DNA of 64,000 nt from DAISKN01 sp963716925 (lineage in GTDB: Bacteria > Acidobacteriota > Vicinamibacteria > Marinacidobacterales > SMYC01): positions 310,001 to 374,000 of the forward strand of contig CAVQUX010000024.1 in NCBI GenBank assembly GCA_963716925.1. The letters run 5' to 3'. Below the pieces are notes generated by a model that worked only from the letters and a program-made list of their open reading frames with translations, did no database searches and was not told the origin of the DNA. The translations under genes and the position numbers were made by a program. Of this stretch, positions 54,132 to 61,754 are shown one piece after another (the first letter of the stretch is position 1; the number at the start of each line of letters is the position of its first letter).

Positions 54132-56630
54132 TTATTCGTAGCGCAGCACCGAAACCGGGCTCACCCGGCTCGCTCGAAGCGCGGGCACGGCGCCCGCGGC
54201 GAGCGCGACCGAGAGGAGCGAAAGGGTCGCGAGCGCCAGGGTCCAGGGGTCGCGCGGCGCGACCCCGTAGAGCTGGCTCTGGACCAGCTCGCTCGACCAC
54301 CAGGCCAGGGGGAGGGCGATCCCGATTCCGACCCCCGCGAGGGTCGCGACCTCCCTCAGAACCATTCCGACGACGCTTCCGCCCTTCGCTCCGAGCGCCA
54401 TCCGGAGCCCGATTTCTGCGGAGCGGCGCGTGACTCCGAAGGCGGTGACTCCGTACAGGCCGAGAAACGCGAGGAGCGTGGCGAGAAAGCCGAACGCGCT
54501 CGAGAGCAGCGCTACCAGGCGCTCGACGGAAAGCGAACGGTCGAGCTGATCGTCCATGGTGTTCATGTCGAAGATCGGCATCGCGGCGTCGAGCTTGCGC
54601 ACTTCTTCGCGAATCGTCGCGAACATCGACTCCGACGCGGTCGAGGTGCGCACGTAGGCCGTCATCTCAGCCGCCCACTCCGACTGCGGGTAAGCGACGA
54701 ACACCTGCCGTGGAACCTCGTCCCTCAGGTCCTCGTACTTGGCGTCCTGCACCACCCCGATGATCTCCAGCTCGAGCTTCACGTTGGGCCCGTCTCCCCA
54801 TCCGATGTGGTATCCGACGGGGGAGCCGTCGGGAAAGTATTTTCGAGCGAACGTCTCGTTGACGATGACCGCCTTCGTCGCCCCCATCCGGTCCCGTTCG
54901 TCGAAGTCCCTTCCCCCGCGGATCGCGAGCCCGAGGGTCTCGAAGTAGCCGGGAGAGATCGAATTGAAGTGGGGGTTCATGTTCTCCCCTTCCGTGGTCC
55001 GGTACCCCTCGACGCTGATCGTCGAGTCCCACTCGTTTCCCTCCATGATGGCGACGACGGCGAGGCCCGCGGACTCGACGGCCGGCAGCGCCCTCAGACG
55101 TTCGAGAAGACGCTGGTAGAACTGCTTCGTTCCCTCCACGTCGTACCCGCCGAGCGTCGGATCCAGCTTGAACCGCACCAGGTTGGTCGCGCGGAAACCG
55201 GGGTCGACGTGGTTCAGGTTCGTGAGACTCTGCACGAACAGCGCCGACCCCAGGAGAAGCAGGAGCGCGACCATGACCTGTACCACCACGAGCGTCTTCC
55301 GGACCCTGGACCCGTGCCCGGCGGCGCTCGTCCCCGACGCCTGCTTCAGCGTGGCGATGAGGTCGGTGCGCGCCGCCTGGAGCGCGGGAAGGAGACCGAA
55401 GACCACGGCGGCGAGAGCCGAGAGGCCCAGCGTGAACGCAAGCACCCGGACATCCGGTGCGGCGGAAAGGGACAGCCGCGTCTGTTCGGTCGGGGCGAGC
55501 AGGATGAGGCCCCGCGTCGTCCAGTAGGCGAGGAACAGGCCGAGGAGGCCGCCGGCGAGAGCGAGAAGCAGGCTCTCGACGAGGAGCTGCTTCACGATGG
55601 CCGGCCGCCGGGCTCCGAGGGCGAGGCGAAGCGCGACCTCCTTGCGTCGGCTCGTCGCCTTTGCGACCAGGAGGTTCGAAACGTTGGCGCAGGTGATGAG
55701 GAGGACCAGTCCGACGAGGATCATGAGCATCCGGAGCGGCGTCGTCAGCTCCTCGCGAACGTTGGAGTAGCCCTGGCCTCCCGGAAGAACCACGGCGTGG
55801 GACTTCAGGAACTGATCCTTCCAGTAAGGGGGGACGTCGGCGAAATAGGGCTCTTTGACCTCCTCGGCGATGATCTGCTTGTAGAGCGCCGCCAGGGACG
55901 CTTCGGCGGCCTCTCTCTCGACGCCGGGCTCGAGCCGCGCGAAGACCTGCAGCCAGCGGCTCCTGCGATCCTCCAGAGCGTCCCAGGACGGCGTGACCTG
56001 TTTCTTCATCGTGACCGGGACGTACAGGTCCGGCTGAAAGCCGAGGCTGACTCCCGAGAATCCCGCCGCGGCGACGCCCACGACGGTCATCGGGTACCCG
56101 TTCACCAGGAGGGCTTCGCCGACGACTCCGCGATCGCTCGCGAAGCGGTTGCGCCAGTAGTCGTACCCGAGGACTACCACCGGCTCGGCGCCCGGGGCGC
56201 GCTCGTCCGAAGGCTGGAGGACCCTTCCGAGCGCCGGCCCCACACCGAGGACCTCGAAGTAATTGCCGGAGGCGAGCTCCGCCTCCGCCCTCTCGGTCTC
56301 CCCGCCATACCCCGCATTCACCGTCTCGCCGCGCCGGCAGAGAACTCCCTCGAATACCTGGTTCTTCTCCCGGTAGTCCTTGTACATCGGGTAGGAGATC
56401 GCGTTCGCTCCGCGGTTGCTCCCGGTGTGGGAGCCCTCCGTCGCCACCATCACCAGGGACCTCGGGTCCTCGACGGGCAGGAGCCTCAGGAGCACCTGGT
56501 CGAAAAGCGTGAAAATAGCGGTATTCGCGCCGATCCCGAGCGCGAGCGAGAGCACACCGACCAGGGTCAGGACCGGCGACTTCGCGAGCGACCGAAGGGC
56601 CATTCGCAGGTCTTGGGCGAGCGACGGCAT
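54132..56630 (-). CDS. ADOP-type ABC permease, copy 5
   Basis: Intact protein of 832 residues, two MacB_PCD/FtsX units. ATG 56630 is chosen because GGAGG precedes it; a TTG two codons upstream is ignored. Marks: LALGIGANTAIFTLFDQVLL, VALRLALGARRPAIVKQLLV, and in the second unit SAEIGLRMALGAKGGSVVGM. It lacks the prefix of copy 2 and has no PadR neighbour. It is convergent with the TonB receptor gene and lies downstream of the FadL-like gene on the same strand (51 bases apart), so it could be read from that operon. Confidence 0.9.
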   Translation of the reverse strand: MPSLAQDLRMALRSLAKSPVLTLVGVLSLALGIGANTAIFTLFDQVLLRLLPVEDPRSLVMVATEGSHTGSNRGANAISYPMYKDYREKNQVFEGVLCRRGETVNAGYGGETERAEAELASGNYFEVLGVGPALGRVLQPSDERAPGAEPVVVLGYDYWRNRFASDRGVVGEALLVNGYPMTVVGVAAAGFSGVSLGFQPDLYVPVTMKKQVTPSWDALEDRRSRWLQVFARLEPGVEREAAEASLAALYKQIIAEEVKEPYFADVPPYWKDQFLKSHAVVLPGGQGYSNVREELTTPLRMLMILVGLVLLITCANVSNLLVAKATSRRKEVALRLALGARRPAIVKQLLVESLLLALAGGLLGLFLAYWTTRGLILLAPTEQTRLSLSAAPDVRVLAFTLGLSALAAVVFGLLPALQAARTDLIATLKQASGTSAAGHGSRVRKTLVVVQVMVALLLLLGSALFVQSLTNLNHVDPGFRATNLVRFKLDPTLGGYDVEGTKQFYQRLLERLRALPAVESAGLAVVAIMEGNEWDSTISVEGYRTTEGENMNPHFNSISPGYFETLGLAIRGGRDFDERDRMGATKAVIVNETFARKYFPDGSPVGYHIGWGDGPNVKLELEIIGVVQDAKYEDLRDEVPRQVFVAYPQSEWAAEMTAYVRTSTASESMFATIREEVRKLDAAMPIFDMNTMDDQLDRSLSVERLVALLSSAFGFLATLLAFLGLYGVTAFGVTRRSAEIGLRMALGAKGGSVVGMVLREVATLAGVGIGIALPLAWWSSELVQSQLYGVAPRDPWTLALATLSLLSVALAAGAVPALRASRVSPVSVLRYE

Positions 56631-56681
56631 GAGCAACCTCCGCCCATTGGACGACGAAACCCGCCGGTCGGTTGCCCGGAT

Positions 56682-58028
56682 CTAGAAAACGAACCCTACA
56701 CCGATGACGCAGGTGAGGCGCCGGTACGACACTCCCAGATCGGGGCTCAGGCCGAGCTCGTTCTCCCCGAGGTCCGCGCTTCCGAAGGAATAGATCAGTC
56801 CCAGGGTGAGCTCCTGTCCGGCGACGACGAAGGTAGATCCCCCCGAAAGGTGATAGATATCCCAGGAAGCGACGGAGGAGTTCGATCCCGAGGTCGAAGG
56901 CGCGGCGCTGAAATCAGTGCTGAAAGCGGCGTAGACCTGGAGGTCGCTCTCGAATCGATGCTCGAGGCCGAAGGCGGCGTTCAGCACCGCGTCGGCCTGG
57001 TAGCGGGTGTCGTACTCAATCATCTCCCCCGAGCTCTGCGAAGCGAACGGCTCGGGCTCGAGCATGTTCTTCAGGCCGACGCCGTCGAACCACTCGGCGC
57101 TGAGATGAATTCGACTTCTCCCGAACGCGCGCGCGCCGCCGAACGCGATCGAGAACGGGGAGCTATAATCGGCCGATAGTCCTTCCTGAAAGTCAGTGGC
57201 GATCTCCGTGGCCGCGCTTCCGTTCTGATCCACGTCCTGACCCACGGCGCTCCGGTCGAGACCGCTGATGCCGCTTCCCCAGATCCCGAGACTCGGGGTA
57301 GTCATGGTGAGCCCGAGCTTCCAACGCTCCCAGTCGGTAGATACCCCGGCCTTCATCAGGAAGCGCCAATGCTGGTAGTCGAAGTCCCGGCTGGTGATGG
57401 CGATCCCGCCCTGCCCCCCTTCCCCGAGAGCCTGAGTCAACGTTTGAGCCCGCCCGCGCTGATTCCGCACGGCGAAGAACGGACTCACCCCGAAGCCGAT
57501 CTTCTCTCCGATTTTTCGGGACCAGCTTCCGCCGAACCAGTATTCCCGCAGGCGCGTCTCGTATTGCACTCCCGAGGATGCGAATCGAAGATTTGGAATC
57601 GAGGCTTGAAGCATGCCGGTTACGTCAGCGCGTTCGTTCATCCGGAACTCGGCGTTCTGGCGAGTGAGAAACGCGTATCCGATGCGATTCTTTCCCAGCG
57701 CCGCGGACGTGATCTCACCGGCGAAGAGAGACGGAACCAAGGCGAACCCGCTGTCGGAGAGGTTCTCCCCCGGCCCGAGGGCGTTCGCGATTCCCGTGCT
57801 CTCGTACTGGAACACCGTTCCCGAGAGCAGGAGCTCGGGCTTCGCCACCAGCGCCAGGGCGCCGGGGTTGTAATAGAGGGCGCTCAGGTCGGTCGCGCTT
57901 CCGACGACGGAGCCCCCGAGAAGGCGCGCCCGGTTTCCGAACTGCGTCGTCCAGTAGTGGTTGTCCTGCGCCGCGGCCGACGCCGAAAGCGACCCCGCTA
58001 CGGTAAGCGTGAGCACGAATCGTTTCAT
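56682..58028 (-). CDS. FadL/OmpP1-like outer-membrane barrel protein
   Basis: Protein of 448 residues. Signal peptide of about 21 residues (FVLTLTVAGSLSASAAA), then the FadL-type start: ARLLGGSVVGSATDLSALYY followed by NPGALALV, where FadL has its conserved NPA. Alternating beta strands run to the C-terminus (YRRLTCVIGVGFVF) with the terminal phenylalanine expected for outer-membrane barrels. FadL relatives admit long-chain fatty acids or aromatic hydrophobes. It is the last gene of an operon with two SPFH proteins (start ten bases after the SPFH-B stop), an unusual partnership. Confidence 0.8.
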   Translation of the reverse strand: MKRFVLTLTVAGSLSASAAAQDNHYWTTQFGNRARLLGGSVVGSATDLSALYYNPGALALVAKPELLLSGTVFQYESTGIANALGPGENLSDSGFALVPSLFAGEITSAALGKNRIGYAFLTRQNAEFRMNERADVTGMLQASIPNLRFASSGVQYETRLREYWFGGSWSRKIGEKIGFGVSPFFAVRNQRGRAQTLTQALGEGGQGGIAITSRDFDYQHWRFLMKAGVSTDWERWKLGLTMTTPSLGIWGSGISGLDRSAVGQDVDQNGSAATEIATDFQEGLSADYSSPFSIAFGGARAFGRSRIHLSAEWFDGVGLKNMLEPEPFASQSSGEMIEYDTRYQADAVLNAAFGLEHRFESDLQVYAAFSTDFSAAPSTSGSNSSVASWDIYHLSGGSTFVVAGQELTLGLIYSFGSADLGENELGLSPDLGVSYRRLTCVIGVGFVF

Positions 58029-58038
58029 ATGCGGCGCC

Positions 58039-58962
58039 TCAAATCGCTTTCTTGGAGCTTCCCGACGTCGGCTCCCCAGGTCTCGCGGCCAGAAGCTGAG
58101 GCAAGAGCGAAGCGCCCCCGCCGGGCACGAGCGTGATGTCCGCCTTTCCCTCCACGAGACGCTGGGTCTCGAGGATCTCCATCAGGGCCGCGAGCACGTC
58201 GCGATCCTTCGAGATCTCCGCGAGGGCCTGGCCCACGAGACGAGGCCGGACCGCCTCCGCTCTCGCGAACTCGACCGCCGCTTCCTTTTCCGCGGCGGAG
58301 CCGATGATGTCCACCTGATTCGCTCCCGCCTGACGGATTGCGGAAGTGACCTGCCGGAGGCGGTTCACGACCTTCTGCTCGATCTGCTGGATCATGTGGA
58401 GATCGCGGAAGTGCACTTTCCGGATGTAGATCGAGCCCAGCCGGTAGCCCCAGCTCTCGGACCGCGGCGAGACCTCGGCGCGCACCAGACGGCTCATTCC
58501 GTGCCGGCTGGTCAGCATGTGATCGAGCGGCATGTTGCTGAGGCAGCGCACGGTCGCGTTGGCGACGTTCGCCTGGAGCGAGCCCGCGGGGTCCATGTTC
58601 TCGAAGAGAAACGCCACGGGGTTCGAGACCCTCATCTCGTACCAGACGCCGATCCCCATGGGAGTCCCCTCTTCGGTGTTCACTGGAAGGCTCCGGAGAT
58701 ACTTCTGGTCGAGGCGCAGGTCGAGCTCGTGCACTTTCCCGAAGAACGAGACCAGCGCCGCCTGCGGCCCCATCTCCACGATGGGAAACCGGAGACCGGG
58801 CTCGTCGACGACCCCGATCACCTTTCCGAACAGCACGTAGACCTTGGCGCGGCACTCGTCTACCGTGGTGTAGAGGCCGAGGAGCCTCAGGATGCCGAAG
58901 AACGTGGAGGTCCCGATCCCGGCGAGAACGAAGGTGAGGAAGAACGCGATGAGAAAGCTCAC
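58039..58962 (-). CDS. SPFH/band-7 membrane protein B
   Basis: Protein of 307 residues. GTG 58962 overlaps the stop of SPFH-A (GTGA), so the two are coupled. An N-terminal hydrophobic region (FLIAFFLTFVLAGIGTSTFF) precedes a stomatin/prohibitin/flotillin/HflK-C domain (AKVYVLFGKVIGVVDEPGLR to VRAEVSPRSESWGYRLGSIY) and a C-terminal coiled coil rich in Ala, Glu and Arg (SAAEKEAAVEFARAEAVRPR). SPFH proteins oligomerise on the inner membrane and scaffold proteases or lipid domains. Pairing with SPFH-A mirrors HflK/HflC, but no hfl-type neighbours are present. Confidence 0.85.
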   Translation of the reverse strand: MSFLIAFFLTFVLAGIGTSTFFGILRLLGLYTTVDECRAKVYVLFGKVIGVVDEPGLRFPIVEMGPQAALVSFFGKVHELDLRLDQKYLRSLPVNTEEGTPMGIGVWYEMRVSNPVAFLFENMDPAGSLQANVANATVRCLSNMPLDHMLTSRHGMSRLVRAEVSPRSESWGYRLGSIYIRKVHFRDLHMIQQIEQKVVNRLRQVTSAIRQAGANQVDIIGSAAEKEAAVEFARAEAVRPRLVGQALAEISKDRDVLAALMEILETQRLVEGKADITLVPGGGASLLPQLLAARPGEPTSGSSKKAI

Positions 58963-59957
58963 GACCTCACCTCTGCGATCACCCGCTTCGCCCGGGAGAG
59001 AAGTGCCAAGCGCACGCTCCGGAGGTAGGCCTCGAGCACGGAAGGGCCGTTCTTCTTGAGCCCCTCGAGCTCCTCCGCGAGCCGCAGGAGAGGCTGCACT
59101 TCCGCCTCGGTGCGCATCGTCTGAATCTCGACGGCGCGCTTCGACTGCTCGATCTTCTGGTCGGCTTCGGCCTGCGCCAGGCTCACCTGGGCCGAGACCT
59201 CGTTGTGGGCGGTGTTGATGGCGGCGAGCGCCGATTCGATGTCGGGCGGCGGATCGATTCCGGTGATGAGCGAAGCGTCGAGCACGATTCCGTAGCGCGC
59301 CGCGGAGGACTGGCACTCCTGGTCCATCTGCTGGTTGATGTCGTTGAGGTTCTTGCGGAGGTCGTTGATGGAGATCCCCTCGACGCGCGCCATGCCAGTG
59401 AGCGCGGGCACCACGGCAGCAGCGTCGCCGACTTCCCTCTTGGCCTCGAAGTTCGAGATGCGCTCGCGCAGGATCGAGATGAAGTAGCCCATCACGTGCG
59501 CCACCGGGTTCTTCACCCCGAAGAGAAACGCGTAGACGTTGTGCTCCGACACCTTGAACCGGAGCTGTCCCGTGATGCCGATGTTGAGCTGGTCCTTGGT
59601 GACCGCTTCCAGCATCGTGTTCCCCCGGTTCGCCTCCGGGTCCTCGGGGTCGTAGGCGACGTTGGTGGTCCAGATGGCGACGTCCACCTTGTGCACTTTC
59701 TGCCAGGGGAGCTTCAAGTACGGGCCTCCCGGCCCCACGATCTGGAGCTGGGGATAGGAGTACCGCGAGCGCTCGTCTTCGTTCAGTCCCTCGGCGATGG
59801 GAAGCTCGGTGGTCGAGTGCCCCTCGAGCCTCGCCGCCCGGCCGAAGCTGGTGATGACCGCGCGCTCGTTCTGCTGCACGGTGTAGAAGCCGCTCAGGAG
59901 GCAGCGGTAGAGGAAGTAGAGGATGAGGCCGGCAATGATGCCGGCGAAGGCGGACAT
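58959..59957 (-). CDS. SPFH/band-7 membrane protein A
   Basis: Protein of 332 residues. ATG 59957 is set by AAGGAGG upstream. One N-terminal transmembrane segment (FAGIIAGLILYFLYRCLL), then FYTVQQNERAVITSFGRAAR, the standard entry into the band-7 domain, LKLPWQKVHKVDVAIWTTNV, and VTKDQLNIGITGQLRFKVSE. The C-terminal third is coiled coil (VSLAQAEADQKIEQSKRAVE). First gene of the operon SPFH-A, SPFH-B, FadL-like. Together A and B are expected to form a hetero-oligomeric membrane ring or cap; the target is unknown. Confidence 0.86.
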   Translation of the reverse strand: MSAFAGIIAGLILYFLYRCLLSGFYTVQQNERAVITSFGRAARLEGHSTTELPIAEGLNEDERSRYSYPQLQIVGPGGPYLKLPWQKVHKVDVAIWTTNVAYDPEDPEANRGNTMLEAVTKDQLNIGITGQLRFKVSEHNVYAFLFGVKNPVAHVMGYFISILRERISNFEAKREVGDAAAVVPALTGMARVEGISINDLRKNLNDINQQMDQECQSSAARYGIVLDASLITGIDPPPDIESALAAINTAHNEVSAQVSLAQAEADQKIEQSKRAVEIQTMRTEAEVQPLLRLAEELEGLKKNGPSVLEAYLRSVRLALLSRAKRVIAEVRS

Positions 59958-60047
59958 GGAAATACCTCCTTGACGATGGATACGAGAGGACCGAGGTGCC
60001 AATTGTGGGGGACGCGATGCGCGCGGTCAAGAACGAGGGGGGCGTGC

Positions 60048-60053
60048 TAGGAT
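60048..60053 (+). promoter_or_regulatory. TAGGAT -10-like box six bases before the bstA-like gene
   Basis: TAGGAT, six bases, ATG 60060, no Shine-Dalgarno. No good -35 is seen at 17-18 bases. Confidence 0.35.
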
Positions 60054-60059
60054 GCGTGA

Positions 60060-60587
60060 ATGGAAGACCTTCGTTACCCCGTGGGCCAGTTCCGCATGCC
60101 CGAAACGGTGAGCGAAAGCGAGCGCGCCGGTTTCATCCAGCAGATCGCGGAAACCCCCGAGCGACTGCGGGCCGCCGTCGCCGGCCTCGACCGCGGGCAG
60201 CTCGAGACCCCCTATCGGCCGGGAGGGTGGACGGTTCGGCAGGTCGTCCACCACCTTCCCGACAGCCACCTCAACAGCTACGTCCGCTTCAAGCTCGCCG
60301 TGACCGAGGACGAGCCCAGGATCAAGGGCTACGATGAGGCGGCATGGGCGGAGCTCGCCGACGGGAAGAGCGCGTCCGTCGAAACGTCGCTCGCTCTCCT
60401 CTCCTCGCTTCACGAGCGCTGGGTGCTGTTCCTCCGCTCACTCACTCCGGAGCAATGCGCCCGGGGGTTTCATCATTCCCAACTCGGAAGAATCCGCGTC
60501 GAACAGAACGTCGCTCTCTACGCGTGGCACGGACGCCACCACGTGGCGCACATCGAGGGGCTTCGCGAGCGAGAGGGGTGGCGGTAG
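60060..60587 (+). CDS. bstA: DinB-superfamily putative metal-dependent hydrolase, YfiT/BstA-like
   Basis: Protein of 175 residues. N-terminal DLRYPVGQFRMPETVSESER is the typical YfiT opening. The four-helix DinB fold provides three histidines for a metal: VVHHLPDSHLNSYVRFK and VALYAWHGRHHVAHI. Close relatives (YfiT/BstA) in Firmicutes are bacillithiol S-transferases that conjugate electrophiles; whether this organism makes bacillithiol cannot be seen here. Frame intact; convergent with the toxin-antitoxin pair. The gene symbol is by family only. Confidence 0.85.
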   Translation: MEDLRYPVGQFRMPETVSESERAGFIQQIAETPERLRAAVAGLDRGQLETPYRPGGWTVRQVVHHLPDSHLNSYVRFKLAVTEDEPRIKGYDEAAWAELADGKSASVETSLALLSSLHERWVLFLRSLTPEQCARGFHHSQLGRIRVEQNVALYAWHGRHHVAHIEGLREREGWR

Positions 60588-60626
60588 CTCTGCCGAGCGC
60601 GGTGAAGGGACACGTCCCCACCGACG

Positions 60627-60645
60627 GCGAGGCTTCGAGCCTCGC
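60627..60645. terminator. Hairpin between convergent genes
   Basis: GCGAGGCT (60627-60634), loop TCG, AGCCTCGC (60638-60645): perfect 8-bp stem with a TTCG-type tip. No T-run on either side. It may end transcription from both directions. Confidence 0.5.
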
Positions 60646-60658
60646 GACCGGTTGCGGA

Positions 60659-61108
60659 CTACGTCTCGGCAAGCGCGACGATCTCGACGAAATCGCCGAA
60701 CCGCATGAAGTCGTCCTTGTTCTCAGTCAGAATCCGTTCGACTCCATGAGCGAGAGCCGTAGCAACCACGTTCGCATCATGGACCTGTTTCCCGGTGCAG
60801 GCCACCTCCTGCACCAGCTGCCGCAGGCGAACGGCGACGTCGTGGGTTTCTTCGAGAAACCTCATTCTCGCCTCGATCCTGTCCCGGTTAGCAACGGCAT
60901 CGACGATCGACAGCCCGAGTCCATTGATTTCGAGACCCCTCGTCGCCACCACCAGATACTCCCGGAGCACCTGGCCGCTCGTGCAGATGTCGATGCCCTC
61001 GTTCGGCCACTCGTTCAACGCCCGCAAGGCGGCCTCGTGCAGGCTCCTCGCGGGAGTCGTGGCGCTCAGTAGGACGTTCGTGTCCAGGAGGATGGCCTCA
61101 GCGGCCAT
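60659..61108 (-). CDS. vapC: PIN-domain toxin ribonuclease (VapC-type)
   Basis: Protein of 149 residues. PIN-domain acidic residues: Asp in AILLDTNVLLS near the N-terminus, Glu in SGQVLREYLVVAT, Asp in GKQVHDANVVATALAHG, and TENKDDFMRF near the end. Such toxins cut RNA in a Mg-dependent way unless held by the antitoxin. ATG 61108 overlaps the antitoxin stop by 11 bases, the usual coupling of these pairs. The RNA target cannot be predicted. Confidence 0.87.
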   Translation of the reverse strand: MAAEAILLDTNVLLSATTPARSLHEAALRALNEWPNEGIDICTSGQVLREYLVVATRGLEINGLGLSIVDAVANRDRIEARMRFLEETHDVAVRLRQLVQEVACTGKQVHDANVVATALAHGVERILTENKDDFMRFGDFVEIVALAET

Positions 61109-61328
61109 CGTCTCCGTAAATCTCCTCGCGACTGAACGAGGCCCCGGAGGAAGCGCGCGACATCTTCAGTTGAATGGGTGGGAGAGGCGGTTTCGGAGTC
61201 TCCTCGTCGGCGATCGACAAGAGAATCCGTTTCAGTTCCTGTTGAAGCGAACGGTTGTTTCTCGAGGCTCTCCGCTTGAGTGCCTCGATTGCTTCCCGAG
61301 GAAGATCTCTAACGTGAACGGCTGCCAC
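61098..61328 (-). CDS. Ribbon-helix-helix antitoxin (FitA/VapB-type)
   Basis: Protein of 76 residues. MAAVHVRDLPREAIEALKRR followed by ASRNNRSLQQELKRILLSIA is the ribbon-helix-helix DNA-binding part seen in FitA-like antitoxins; the C-terminal SGASFSREEIYGDDGR is the stretch that should wrap around the PIN toxin. GTG 61328 stands six bases after the -10 hexamer, with no Shine-Dalgarno. The palindrome in its promoter is the likely autoregulatory site for the antitoxin-toxin complex. Confidence 0.85.
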   Translation of the reverse strand: MAAVHVRDLPREAIEALKRRASRNNRSLQQELKRILLSIADEETPKPPLPPIQLKMSRASSGASFSREEIYGDDGR

Positions 61329-61332
61329 AACG

Positions 61333-61364
61333 AAATGATATCACTATCATTTTGATACCGTCAA
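61333..61364 (-). promoter_or_regulatory. Toxin-antitoxin promoter and operator
   Basis: On the minus strand TTGACG (61359-61364), 18-base spacer, TATCAT (61335-61340). The -10 lies in AAATGATA-TCAC-TATCATTT (61333-61352), a perfect 8-bp inverted repeat. Six bases separate the -10 from GTG 61328, so the message is predicted leaderless and repressor binding would mask the -10. Confidence 0.78.
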
Positions 61365-61367
61365 GGC

Positions 61368-61739
61368 TCATTTCCGGAGCTCCACCACGATGACCTCCAT
61401 CGTGTTCGGGCCTTCGTTCAAATCCCCGTGCATCTTTCCCGGCGGGTCCTTGTCGAGCCAGTAGGCCTTGCCGTCCTCCCAGACGTAGGTGTCGACGGTC
61501 TTCCCCGCCTCATCGACGACCTTGAGCGTTCCGCCCTTGAGAGCGATGAGGGCGCGGCCGAACTCGTGCCGGTGCAGGCTCAAGGGCTGGTTCGGGGCGA
61601 TGATGCTCTTCCAGACCTTCACGTGCTCGTTCTCGAACTGGGGCTCGCGCCGCGATTTCTGGTCCTGCACCGCCAGCGTGATCGCCGAGGACAAGGCCGC
61701 CGTGGCCGCCATCACCGCCAGTAGCTTCGCTTTCGACAT
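61368..61739 (-). CDS. Exported cupin-like protein
   Basis: Protein of 123 residues. ATG 61739 follows GGGAGGA. Signal peptide residues 1-24 (LLAVMAATAALSSAITLAVQ). Small beta-barrel: VWKSIIAPNQPLSLHRHEFG supplies two metal-type histidines, ALIALKGGTLKVVDEAGKTV and WLDKDPPGKMHGDLNEGPNT a third. Cupins of this size bind a metal and a small ligand; function unknown. Fifteen bases downstream of the FAD oxidase gene and in the same direction, so probably one operon with it. Confidence 0.8.
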   Translation of the reverse strand: MSKAKLLAVMAATAALSSAITLAVQDQKSRREPQFENEHVKVWKSIIAPNQPLSLHRHEFGRALIALKGGTLKVVDEAGKTVDTYVWEDGKAYWLDKDPPGKMHGDLNEGPNTMEVIVVELRK

Positions 61740-61754
61740 CGCACAATCCTCCCG

